Shown piece by piece: positions 21,279 to 30,900 of a DNA stretch of 64,000 nucleotides (positions within the stretch are counted from its first letter, which is position 1; each line of letters begins with the position of its first letter). Origin of the DNA: Verrucomicrobiota bacterium (GTDB lineage: Bacteria; Verrucomicrobiota; Verrucomicrobiia; Verrucomicrobiales; Verrucomicrobiaceae). The notes below the pieces were generated by a model. It was not told the DNA's origin, made no database searches, and saw only the letters and a list, made by a program, of their open reading frames with translations. A program made the translations under genes and the position numbers. The stretch is from assembly GCA_963204975.1 (NCBI GenBank), contig CAUJJC010000351.1, positions 1-64,000 on the forward strand. The letters are read 5' to 3'.

Positions 21279-22550
21279 ATGAATCGTCGTCGTTTTATTC
21301 TCCGCTCCCTTGGTGCCACGCTCGCACTGCCGGGCCTGCCTTCCCTCATGGCCAAGTCCGTGGGCGGCAACTCCGCAGTCCAACTCGCCAAAGGTGCCGG
21401 CATGGGCGCGCGGCGCTTTGTGGCGATCGGCAACCTGCTTGGCTATCAGACCAAGAGCCTCTTCCCCACCAAGACCGGCACCGAGTATGAAAAGACCACG
21501 TTGCTCGAGCCGCTCTGGGACATTCGCAAGCACATGACCGTGTATCGCGGTCTCGATCACGGCGTGCGCGGCGGTCACTTCGCCGTGCATTCGTTCCTGT
21601 CCGGCGTGCTGCATTCCGAAGCGCAGAACCGGCCTGAGGGGAATGTCACGATTGACCAGTATCTCGCCGACGAGATTGGTTTCCAGACTCGCTTCCCATC
21701 GCTCACCGTTGGCTCCGAAGGTGGCATCCATGGCGGCTGCCAGATTGCGTGGACGAAGTCGGGCGTGCGTGTGCCGCCGGTGACGAATCCTGCCGAGTTG
21801 TTTGAGAAGCTCTTCGTCACCGACTCGAAGGAACGCCAGGCGCGTCGCGAGCAGGAGAACAAGGTGCAGGCGTCCATTCTCGACTCCGTGCGCGAAGAAG
21901 CGAAGAGCCTGTCGAAGCAGGTGAACAAGGAAGACAAGGACAAGCTCGACGAATACCTCACCTCCGTGCGCGATGTCGAGAAGCGCCTGGAACTCCGCCA
22001 GCGCTGGACCAGCCAGCCGAAGCCCAAGGCTCCTTTTGACAAGCCCGCGAATCACAATGCGGTCGAAGACCTGCCGATGCTCTATGATTTGATCGCGCTC
22101 GCCTTGCAGACGGACAGCACGCGCATCGCCACGCTGGAGATCGGCGGCGACTTCATGCCGCAGCATCTCGGCATCAAGAAGGACTGGCACGGCCTCTCCC
22201 ATCACGGCAACGACCCCGAAGCCGTCGCTGATTTGATCACCCTGGAGAAATATCAGATCGAGCACTTCGGCAAGTTCGTCGCCAAGCTCGCGAAGCTGAA
22301 CGACGGCGACCGCACCTTGCTCGACTCCACGACTGTCCTCTTCGGCAGCGGCATGGGCGATGGCAACACGCACAAGAACTCCGACCTGCCCATCCTCCTC
22401 GCCGGTGGCGGCTACAAGCACGGCGAGTTCCGTCAGGTGCCCGGCGAAGGCATCAACAAGGTCCGCCTATGCAATCTCTTCGTGGATGTCGCGCAGAAGA
22501 TGGGCGTGGAGATTGATTCCTTTGGCAACAGCACCGGACGCTTCGCGTGA
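21279..22550 (+). CDS. DUF1552 domain-containing exported protein
   Basis: MNRRRFILRSLGATLALPGLPSL; GHFAVHSFLSG; VLFGSGMGDGNTHKNSDLPILLAGG. Confidence 0.93.
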   Translation: MNRRRFILRSLGATLALPGLPSLMAKSVGGNSAVQLAKGAGMGARRFVAIGNLLGYQTKSLFPTKTGTEYEKTTLLEPLWDIRKHMTVYRGLDHGVRGGHFAVHSFLSGVLHSEAQNRPEGNVTIDQYLADEIGFQTRFPSLTVGSEGGIHGGCQIAWTKSGVRVPPVTNPAELFEKLFVTDSKERQARREQENKVQASILDSVREEAKSLSKQVNKEDKDKLDEYLTSVRDVEKRLELRQRWTSQPKPKAPFDKPANHNAVEDLPMLYDLIALALQTDSTRIATLEIGGDFMPQHLGIKKDWHGLSHHGNDPEAVADLITLEKYQIEHFGKFVAKLAKLNDGDRTLLDSTTVLFGSGMGDGNTHKNSDLPILLAGGGYKHGEFRQVPGEGINKVRLCNLFVDVAQKMGVEIDSFGNSTGRFA

Positions 22551-22605
22551 TGCGTAGGGTTCTAACGGCGGTTTGACAGCAAAAGGGCGTGAAGCACCTT
22601 CGACC

Positions 22606-22848
22606 ATGCAAATCACTCTCGATCTACCTGATGATGTTTTTGCCCAAGCGGAAGCGATGGCACGCAGGGAATCGCGCAGTCTTCCCAGCGTGGTGCTCGA
22701 TCTCATCCGGGGTGCAAGGAAGATGCCTCAGACTGACCCCATTCCCGCTGAAAGTGGCAAGGCGTGGAGGCTGCCGGTCGTCGCAGGATCACGGCCCTTC
22801 ACCGTGGAGGAAATCGACAGGATGCTGGAGGAGGATGGTCTTCCATGA
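22606..22848 (+). CDS. Ribbon-helix-helix-like antitoxin (VapB-like)
   Basis: MQITLDLPDDVFAQAEAMARRESRSLPSVVLDLIRGAR; stop overlaps next start (ATGA). Confidence 0.75.
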   Translation: MQITLDLPDDVFAQAEAMARRESRSLPSVVLDLIRGARKMPQTDPIPAESGKAWRLPVVAGSRPFTVEEIDRMLEEDGLP

Positions 22849-23270
22849 GCTGGTTGCTTGATGGCAACTTGATCGTCGCGCTTCTCATTGATGCCCACCC
22901 AAATCATCACCGTGCAAGGGCTTGGTTCAGCTCGATCACGGACGAGGTGGTGACCTGTTCGGTCACTGAAGGAACTTACCTTCGTCTTCACATGCGGATG
23001 GCGGCTGATCGCAGCGCTGCCTCAGCCTGGCAAGTTCTCGCCCAGTTTCAGAGCAATCCGATGCACCGCTTCATCGACGACGGCTTCACCTACGCCGAGG
23101 TCTCATCTCAAAAACTGCAAGGCCACAAGCAAGTGACCGATGCATGGCTGGCCCAGTTAGCTCGTCGTCATGGTAGTCGTCTCGCCACCTTGGACGCCGG
23201 ATTGGTCTCGGAGCATGTGGACGTTGGATTCTTGATTCCAGAGTTACCGCTTGCCACGGCCCAGCCGTAA
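22845..23270 (+). CDS. PIN-domain toxin (VapC-like)
   Basis: MSWLLDGNLIVALL, CSVTEGTYLRL, QVTDAWLAQLARRHGSRLATLDAGL: PIN acidic residue pattern. Confidence 0.85.
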   Translation: MSWLLDGNLIVALLIDAHPNHHRARAWFSSITDEVVTCSVTEGTYLRLHMRMAADRSAASAWQVLAQFQSNPMHRFIDDGFTYAEVSSQKLQGHKQVTDAWLAQLARRHGSRLATLDAGLVSEHVDVGFLIPELPLATAQP

Positions 23271-23299
23271 AACCCTCCCCCAACAACGCACCCCCGCGC

Positions 23300-25990
23300 T
23301 TGATCTTGAAGCCCACACTCTATCTCTCCTGTCTCCTTCTAGCGGCCGCAGCTTGGCCGATTCATGCCCAAGACAAGCTGCCTGCCCCGAAGCTCGTGCA
23401 GCAGTTCCTCGGCAAATACTGCACCGAGTGTCACGACGCCGATGTGCAGAAAGGCGACCGCAACTTCGAGGCGTTTGCTTTGCCGCTGAAGAACACCGCC
23501 GACCTCATCGACGCACGCGACATCATTGATCAGCTCACGCTGAAAGAGATGCCGCCAAAGAAGGCGGATCAGCCGACGAGCGATGAACGCCTCGCGATGA
23601 TTCGTGCGCTGCGCGATGGCAGCGCGACGGCGTTCAAGAAGATGGAGAGCACCGGCTCACGCACTGTGTTGCGCCGTCTCTCCAGCCGCGAGTATGAGAA
23701 CACGCTCGCGACCTTGATCGGTCGTCGCGTGGATACGCTTGGTCTCACCGCCGACTTCCCGAAGGAGAAAACCACCGAGCACATGGACACCATAGGCAAG
23801 TCGCTGGTGACCTCCGGTTTCCTCGTCGATCAATACTTCCAGTCCGCCAATCGCCTTGTCGAAGCGCGCCTGGGCAAGCCAGCGACGGAGCCCAAGCAAT
23901 GGCACTTCAACGGCCACTTCGTGCAATACGAAGAGCTGCAAGGAGCGCACAAAGCCGCGTTCGATTATCGCTACCTCAACCTCTACGAGCAGCCCAACTC
24001 CGACACTCGCCAGGGTGGCTACGGCCACATCGAAGACTTCCAGCAGGGCGTGCCCGTCGCCGGTTTGTATGATCTCGAAGTCGAAGCGCAGGCGATGCAT
24101 CGCGATACGCATTACGATCCGAAGATCTTCGGCATCGACTTCTCCGAGCCCTTCATCCTCGGCGTCGTGCCGGGCGATGTCACCAAAGGCCACATCCATT
24201 ACCCGCAGCCCATCGAGCCCTTGCTCGCGAGCACCACGGTGCCGGATGACAAACCGACGGCACTGAAGTTCCGCGTCTGGCTCGAAGCTGGGCAAACCCC
24301 TCGCTTCATCTTCCCCAACGGCCCGTATGAATCGCGTGCCTCGGTCATTCAGGTGAATCAGCGCTACAAGCATGAGTTCAAGGATCAGAAGACTCGGCTC
24401 GATGTGAGTCGCACCACCCTGCTGCGCGAAGGCAAGCTCCCGCACATCCGCATCAGCGACATCAAGATCAACGGCCCCGTCAAAGAGCACGGCGGCAGCG
24501 TGGAAGAAGTCGCCGTGTTTGGCAAAGAAGGCTTCAAGGCCGAGCGCGCAGTCGAGCAACTCCATGCCTTCGCCGAGAAAGCGTATCGTCGTCCGCTCAC
24601 CGACGCAGATCGCCAACCGATCCGCGCCATGTATGACAAGCGCATCGCCGAGAAGGCATCGCCACGTCAGGCCGCACTCGATGCGCTGAAGCTCATCCTC
24701 TGCTCGCCATCGTTCCTTTATCTCAGCGAGATCACTGACGAGACCGCGAAGACACTGAAGCCTATCGACCTCGCCTCACGCCTCTCGTATGCGCTGTGGA
24801 CCGCGCCTCCCGATGACGCCCTGCTCGCCTCAGCGAAGTCTGGCAAGCTCACGCAAGACGCCGAATTGAAGAAGCAAATCGAGCGCCTCATGAATGACGA
24901 CCGCATCAACGGCTTCATCAACGGCTTCCTCGATAGCTGGCTGAACCTGCGCGACCTCGGCACCCAGCCGCCGCCGCGCGAAACCAACCGCGCCTACTAT
25001 GCCGAGGATCTCCCGACTTCGATGAAGACCGAGGCTCGCCTCTTCTTCCGCGATCTGCTCAAGGCCAACGGCAGCGTCGCCCAGTTCATCGACGCCGGCC
25101 ACACCTTCGTGGACAAGAAGCTCGCGAAGCTCTACGACCTGCCCGAGAAGGACAAGCTGCGCCTCGCGGATGGCTTCCAAAAAGTCAGCCTCAAGGACAA
25201 CAACCATCGCGGTGGCCTGCTCGGCATGGCCGCCGTGCTCACCGTGAGCGCGAACGGCGTCGAGACCTCGCCCGTCACACGAGGCGTGTGGGTCACGGAC
25301 AACTTCCTCGGCGTCCCACCACCACCGCCACCAGATGTCGTGCCCGCCATTGATACCGACACCACGGGCACCAAGACGATCCGTGATCGCCTCGCCAAGC
25401 ATCGCGCTGATCCCGTGTGTGCCGAATGCCATCGCAAGATCGACCCGCTCGGTTTCAGCCTGGAGAGCTTCGACGCCGTCGGACGCTGGCGCGTCACCTA
25501 CCCCAAGCCTGGAAACAATTCCTCCGTCGCCCCCAAGAATGCCCAAGCCCCCGAGCCCAAGAAGGACCAGCCTCCAGCGCCGAAGCCTGACAAAGGGCCA
25601 GAGCCCAAGGCCAACAAAACCCCGGAGCCCAAGGCGAACAAGCCAACCGATCCGAAAGGCGGCAAGCCTCCTGGCCCCAACAACGGCAAACCTCCCGCGC
25701 CTAACAAACCCAAGCCCTCTGCCCCCAAGGTCGATCCCTCCGGCGAACTCCCCTCCGGCGAGACGTATGCCGATTTCGCCAGCTTCAAGAAGCTCCTCGG
25801 CGACACCCGCCAGGACCTCGTCACCCGCCATCTCATCCGCCAGTTCCTCACCTACAGCACCGGCCGCAAGATGGAGTTCGCCGACACCTTCATCATCGAC
25901 GACCTCCACGACAAGGTGAAGAAGCAAGGCCTCGGCCTGCGCACCCTCATGACCGAGTGCCTCATGAGTGAGATCTTCCGGTCCAGGTGA
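23300..25990 (+). CDS. DUF1587/1592/1588/1585-type planctomycete cytochrome protein
   Basis: YCTECHDADVQKGDRNF; LSYALWTAPPDDALLASA; CAECHRKIDPLGFSLESFDAVGRWR; TYSTGRKMEFAD. Confidence 0.93.
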   Translation: MILKPTLYLSCLLLAAAAWPIHAQDKLPAPKLVQQFLGKYCTECHDADVQKGDRNFEAFALPLKNTADLIDARDIIDQLTLKEMPPKKADQPTSDERLAMIRALRDGSATAFKKMESTGSRTVLRRLSSREYENTLATLIGRRVDTLGLTADFPKEKTTEHMDTIGKSLVTSGFLVDQYFQSANRLVEARLGKPATEPKQWHFNGHFVQYEELQGAHKAAFDYRYLNLYEQPNSDTRQGGYGHIEDFQQGVPVAGLYDLEVEAQAMHRDTHYDPKIFGIDFSEPFILGVVPGDVTKGHIHYPQPIEPLLASTTVPDDKPTALKFRVWLEAGQTPRFIFPNGPYESRASVIQVNQRYKHEFKDQKTRLDVSRTTLLREGKLPHIRISDIKINGPVKEHGGSVEEVAVFGKEGFKAERAVEQLHAFAEKAYRRPLTDADRQPIRAMYDKRIAEKASPRQAALDALKLILCSPSFLYLSEITDETAKTLKPIDLASRLSYALWTAPPDDALLASAKSGKLTQDAELKKQIERLMNDDRINGFINGFLDSWLNLRDLGTQPPPRETNRAYYAEDLPTSMKTEARLFFRDLLKANGSVAQFIDAGHTFVDKKLAKLYDLPEKDKLRLADGFQKVSLKDNNHRGGLLGMAAVLTVSANGVETSPVTRGVWVTDNFLGVPPPPPPDVVPAIDTDTTGTKTIRDRLAKHRADPVCAECHRKIDPLGFSLESFDAVGRWRVTYPKPGNNSSVAPKNAQAPEPKKDQPPAPKPDKGPEPKANKTPEPKANKPTDPKGGKPPGPNNGKPPAPNKPKPSAPKVDPSGELPSGETYADFASFKKLLGDTRQDLVTRHLIRQFLTYSTGRKMEFADTFIIDDLHDKVKKQGLGLRTLMTECLMSEIFRSR

Positions 25991-26166
25991 TTGGCGGCGG
26001 GGGGGCTGGCGCTGCTGGTGGCGTAAGACTGCCGGGTGCTCACCCGACCCTGGCTGTCATAGAGCAGCGGCGTTCCCGTGTGGTGGTTCAAGGCGAACCC
26101 GCTGGAGCCATTGACAGTCACCAGTAGCACGGTGAGAAACGCGAGACATCGTGTCATCAGTCGCAT
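25991..26166 (-). pseudogene. Signal peptide plus RHS-like fragment truncated at the DUF1592 gene 3' end
   Basis: MRLMTRCLAFLTVLLVTVNGSSGFALNHHTGTPLLYDSQGRVSTRQSYATSSASPPAA; resembles LLYDSRDRVKGVEFYATSSATTP in the RHS gene of this window. Confidence 0.5.
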
Positions 26167-26207
26167 CTCTGACCGAACGCCCTGCCGCAGCAGCGGCATT
26201 GATGACG

Positions 26208-26422
26208 GACTGCCGGAGGAGGCCAGACCCACACCGCATAGGCGAAGCGGAGCGAAGCCAACTCGTTTCCGCCACCGACCAGCACTCGCGCCTGTCGGCC
26301 AAGCGGAAGGTGAACCGGGACAGCGCTCCGTGGCGAATGCCTTGCTGCGGCGAGCAGCATCCCTTTCGGGCCGACGGAGGAGGAGGTCCGATACTGCATG
26401 GGCGAAGCGGAGCGCAGCCAAC
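26208..26422. repeat. Two imperfect direct repeats containing GGCGAAGCGGAGCG(A/C)AGCCAAC, 160 bp apart
   Basis: Copies at about 26208-26262 and 26370-26422 read directly. Confidence 0.7.
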
Positions 26423-26743
26423 ATGGCGTTGGGATGTTGAGTTGGAAGTAGGTTGTTTGGCTCTATCGAAATGTCGTGGGGTCGCTCAAAGACGTATGCC
26501 GCTGTGTGAAAGCGTTGGCAGGCAGACTTGTGCGGGTCTCGACATCATTCGGAGCAGGTTCGCAATCGAGCTGCGACGCCCCGAGGGACGAGGGAACGTG
26601 ATGGCACTTCAAAATGAGGCAAATGGGTTGGCACATGGGTTCATTTCGTTGATACGAGTGAGTTCCGTTTGCTGCTGGATATTACATTTATCCAACGCGC
26701 CTACATCAAATTCACAAGCCTCCAGCGTTTCCGCTCGTCGAAC

Positions 26744-27328
26744 ATGGCCTACACAACAAGAGCATTGATAATCTTAAGTTTGCTATGCGGCCTTGTATCC
26801 GTTTGCTATCACGTCAACCGCGTAACCCGCGAGCCTGAAGAACATGTTTGTATGGGAGCGGTTGAGCTGTTCAGAGATGGGGCGGGTTCACCTCCCATAA
26901 TCAGCAAAGATAACGCCCTCCAATTAGAAAGGTGGGCTGAATCAGTTCACTGCGATACGCTGGCTTCCAAAGCGGTCCAGATCGATCATCCAAAGCTCTT
27001 GATTTGTGACCTGAGTGTGGACGCAGTCTGGGACCTCGATCAACCAGTGATGAGAGTTTTCGCCATGGGCTCGATGCCCAACTATACGAGGCGCTACCTC
27101 GAAGCCTTGTTGAATGAGTGTGTGATCTTCGCCCGAGGCAAGAATGGCTTGTTGCCACCAGATGTTCGAATCAGGATTTCAATCCATCCCGAAACTCCAA
27201 TAAAAGTGCCTCAGTATGGCCCACTCTCGATCACCGTATGGTGGTGCTTAGGATCAGGGGGAGGGGCGATTTTGGGACTAATTCTGACAATAGTCGCAAA
27301 GTTGTTTTTTGGTTCCCGGTGGGGATAG
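26744..27328 (+). CDS. Hypothetical membrane protein with N- and C-terminal TM segments
   Basis: MAYTTRALIILSLLCGLVSVCYHV ... ITVWWCLGSGGGAILGLILTIVAKLFFG; AT-rich relative to window. Confidence 0.6.
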   Translation: MAYTTRALIILSLLCGLVSVCYHVNRVTREPEEHVCMGAVELFRDGAGSPPIISKDNALQLERWAESVHCDTLASKAVQIDHPKLLICDLSVDAVWDLDQPVMRVFAMGSMPNYTRRYLEALLNECVIFARGKNGLLPPDVRIRISIHPETPIKVPQYGPLSITVWWCLGSGGGAILGLILTIVAKLFFGSRWG

Positions 27329-27372
27329 TGCAAAATGGGTTGTCACGGCTAATGGTTGGCTCGTGGGGGGCT

Positions 27373-27996
27373 TTAAGTATCGAGTGGAAGCTCGTCCCAT
27401 TGGTCGCCACAAAGCAACCAATCCAACGAACGCCGCCTTTCTTCAATTACATAAGACTGCACGCGTCCTGGTAACTTGGTATTGGTCAGTTGTGCCTGAT
27501 GAATCGCCCAATGCAGGCAATAAACAAGGTCAGCTGCTACAACAACTTCCTCACTCGCTCTGAGCTTGGCACGTTGGCGCAGAGACGAACTGCCTTCGCT
27601 CGCTTTGAGGTTTGGCAGCATTACCGCAAAGCGGTTGTCACAGTCTTTCCCAAAGTCGATTTGCGGAACCAACCCAAGGGTCCACGCAAAAGCCCACATG
27701 CCTTCGATTTGAACTTTGAAGCGGTTGGAGTCGCCTATGCCTTGCGTGACGAACTGATGCTCGGAAGGCGCAAGGGCTTTGACCGCATCTTCCTGTTGGA
27801 GCCACGCCCACGCTTTGCCCTTGTCAAAGCCATACGCGCAAGCAGCAGCAGCATGAAGGCATAGAAGACGCTTCACTATCTCGTCCAATGTTCTCGTGAT
27901 TGTTACCCCATCCAGCAGAGGAAGTTTGTCGTTCACACTGAAGCCAAGACGGGCGGCAGTTTTTAGCGATTGCTTGCGAATGATTTCAAGGTCCAT
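27373..27996 (-). CDS. DUF4272-like protein, candidate immunity protein for the RHS toxin
   Basis: C-terminal VIEERRRSLDWLLCGDQWDELPLDT resembles DUF4272; ATG at 27996 lies inside the last codons of the RHS gene (11-nt overlap). Confidence 0.7.
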   Translation of the reverse strand: MDLEIIRKQSLKTAARLGFSVNDKLPLLDGVTITRTLDEIVKRLLCLHAAAACAYGFDKGKAWAWLQQEDAVKALAPSEHQFVTQGIGDSNRFKVQIEGMWAFAWTLGLVPQIDFGKDCDNRFAVMLPNLKASEGSSSLRQRAKLRASEEVVVAADLVYCLHWAIHQAQLTNTKLPGRVQSYVIEERRRSLDWLLCGDQWDELPLDT

Positions 27997-30900
27997 AGAA
28001 GGTTCCAAAGCCACCAATGCCGTTCGGTCCAGGATGCAACACGGGTTGGAGAGCAGGGTTTGTGTGTTCGCCTACACGAAGCAAGCGCATGACGTTCGGT
28101 GTTTCAATCGGGTGATGCCAAACAGTTCCCGGAGGATTTAGCAAACTCTTTCCAGACCGCATGTGCTGAAGCACATTTGTTCCAAGCTCTTGATTCATCA
28201 TCCCGGCCAGCCCGGCATCGTTGCCCATCTGGTTGGCAAGAAAGCGATTGGCTGACGCACGATGCGCACCACGAGTTGTTCCGGTGATCGGAGCCTCAAA
28301 TATAGTTTCGTAAACATTCAGATTCCGAGGCGCTCCCGTCCTTACAGCAGCCGCCGCCCCCCGTGCGACGGCGGTGGTGGTGCGGGCGGGGAGGGAGGCA
28401 CCGGCGAGGGCGAGATCGGCGGCGATGGATGCGCCCTCGGCCATGTGGCCACGCAAGCTCCCGTAGTAGCGGGCACCCGAGATGTCTTCCGCACTGCGGG
28501 AGCTGCTCTCCGAGGGCATGATCTGCGTGTGGCTGCGCTCGAAGGTCGGCAGCTCCACATGGCCTCCGGCGGGGGACTTGGGGAGCAGCGTGGTCCAGTC
28601 GTAGAGGGCAAAGTTGTCCGCGCACAGACCGCTGGCGTCCAGCAGGGAGATGGGGCTGCCGTTGGCAAAAGCGAACAGGTTGAGCCCGCCATCAAACCCA
28701 ATCGGGTCCTCGCTCACGAACCTCGCCAGCCAGGGGTGGTAGTAGCGGGCGCGCATGTGGATGAGGCCGGTTTCCTCGTCCCACATGACGCCGTAGGCTC
28801 CGTTGAACTGGAACGGCGTATCCGTATCCCCGCTGCGCTGGGCGATCAGCCCATAGGGCGTGTAGTCCAGCCGTCCCGTCACTGCCCCGGTGCCATCGCT
28901 CAGCGCGAGCACGCTGCCCACCTGATCCGTGTGGTAGTAGCGCAGGGTGCCATCGCTGCGCTCCTCATAGAGCAGCCCGGCGGGGCCGCCCCAGACATAC
29001 CAGCGGGTGCTGCCGCCGGGGCGATGCTCCACCGTGACCTCGCTCAAGCCACTGAGGCCGTGCGGGTTATGCACGTAGCGCGTGGTGCCTGCGCTGCTCG
29101 TCTTGGTGAGGCGGCGGCCTTCCGCATCATAGGTGAAGCTCACGGTGCCGCTGGGGCTGAGGGTGAGACTGGTGAGGCGGTTGCGCTGGTCCCAGGTGGC
29201 ATTGCTCAGGCTGGGATGCACCAGCTTGATGCCGGGACTGGCCTGGGGCAGGCTGATGCCGTAGGGCTGAGTGCTCACGGCGGGCACGACGGGAATGGCC
29301 AGCAAATTGCCATCCGCATCATGGCTGTAGCCGCTGATCCAATTTTCGGCGGTGTAAGTAAGGTTGGGCACAGGAGCCGTCGCTCCAGGGGGGATGGGCA
29401 CGACGAACCGTTTGTCGATACGACCGGCGACATCCAGGCCCAGGCGCACGAGAGTAATGAGGTGGCCATCGGCCTTGCGTTCCTCAGCGCGGATGAACCG
29501 CCCGGCGGCGTCATAGAACAGCTTGCGGGTGGTGCCGTTGGGGCGGGTCACCTGGGTGAGGCGGCTGGCGGCGTCCCAGCTCAGGGTGGTGGTGCGGGCG
29601 GCCCAGTCCGTGACGGTGCTGAGGCGGTCACGGCTGTCATAGGTGTAGTCCAGGATCTTGCCATCGGGCAGGGTGAGGCGGGTGAGGTTGCCATTGGCGT
29701 CGTAGCGGTAGAGGAAGGTTTCATTCAGCGCGTTGGTGAAGGTGGCGACGGCGTTGCGGCGATCATAGGTGCGGGTGAGCACGGCACTGCCTTCGGTGAG
29801 CGTGAGCAGGTTGCCATTGCCATCAAAGGTGGAGGCCAGACTGCCCACGGGTGTGGTGGCACTGCTGGTGGCGTAGAACTCCACGCCCTTCACACGGTCG
29901 CGGCTGTCGTAGAGCAGTTTGGTCCATTGCCCGCTCGGCTCGTTGCGGCGCAGGATGCGCCCCTGGCTGTCGTAGGTCCAGGAGGTGCTTCGGGAGGTGG
30001 GGCTGGTCAGGCCATTGGCACGACCGTAGTTGTCATAGGTGTAGGTCCAGGAGGTGCCAGTGCGGTTCTTCAGCGTGAGGGGCCGCCCTTCGTTATCGTA
30101 GCTGTGCTCTACGAAGAAGCCGTCAGGTTGTGTGGTCTTCCAGACCTCGTTTCGATTGGTGTAATCGGTATGCGTGGTGAAGTTGAGTGGATTCTTCACG
30201 TCCGTGATCCTGCCATCGTCATCGAACGTGGTTTCCACGGTATGGAATAGAGCGTTTCGCACTTTCCAGGGCCTTCCTAAAGCATCAAGCTCGCGGGTGA
30301 TAACGATACCGGTCGGGTCAGTCGTATCCGTGGGGCGATCAGCCAGATCGTAATCCGTCACCTGGGCGGGATTGCCGGGGTCTGGAAAGAGTGTTTTCCA
30401 GGGCTTGCTCAGCCGGGTGTAACGGAAGGTAGTGGTATGATTGCGAGCAGTGGTAGTGGTCTCCAGATCACGGTTGTCATTGTAGGTATGATGGATGTTG
30501 GCGTCAGGATCGCCAGGCATGCTGCCTGGGTGAAAGGTATCGACAAGCTGACGACGCAGGTTGTGGTCATACGTGGTGATGTTCCCACGCGAATCCTCAA
30601 CAGAGGTGAGATCCCCCCGTGTATTGTAGAGAAAGGTAACTGTTCCGGCATCTGCACCAGTGCCCGTGGTAATTTTCCAAGGCCGGTCATAGCTGTCGTA
30701 AACACTGACTGACTTGAGCGTGCCCGCCACGCTGACAGTATGCACTCCCCCTGCTCCAGGGCTGCTGGCTGGCACATAAGTATAGGTGGTGATCACGCCA
30801 GAGGGGGCTGTCACCGTCTGGGGCTGGTGCTGCGCATTGTAATCGCTGTAAAGCGTCGTTTTGAAATTGCGGTCAGTCTCCGAGACCAAGTGGTTTTGGC

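Noticed and set aside
28262-30250. 662-aa plus-strand ORF
   Set aside because: Antisense to the RHS gene; Gly/Ala-rich shadow ORF produced by high-GC codon bias
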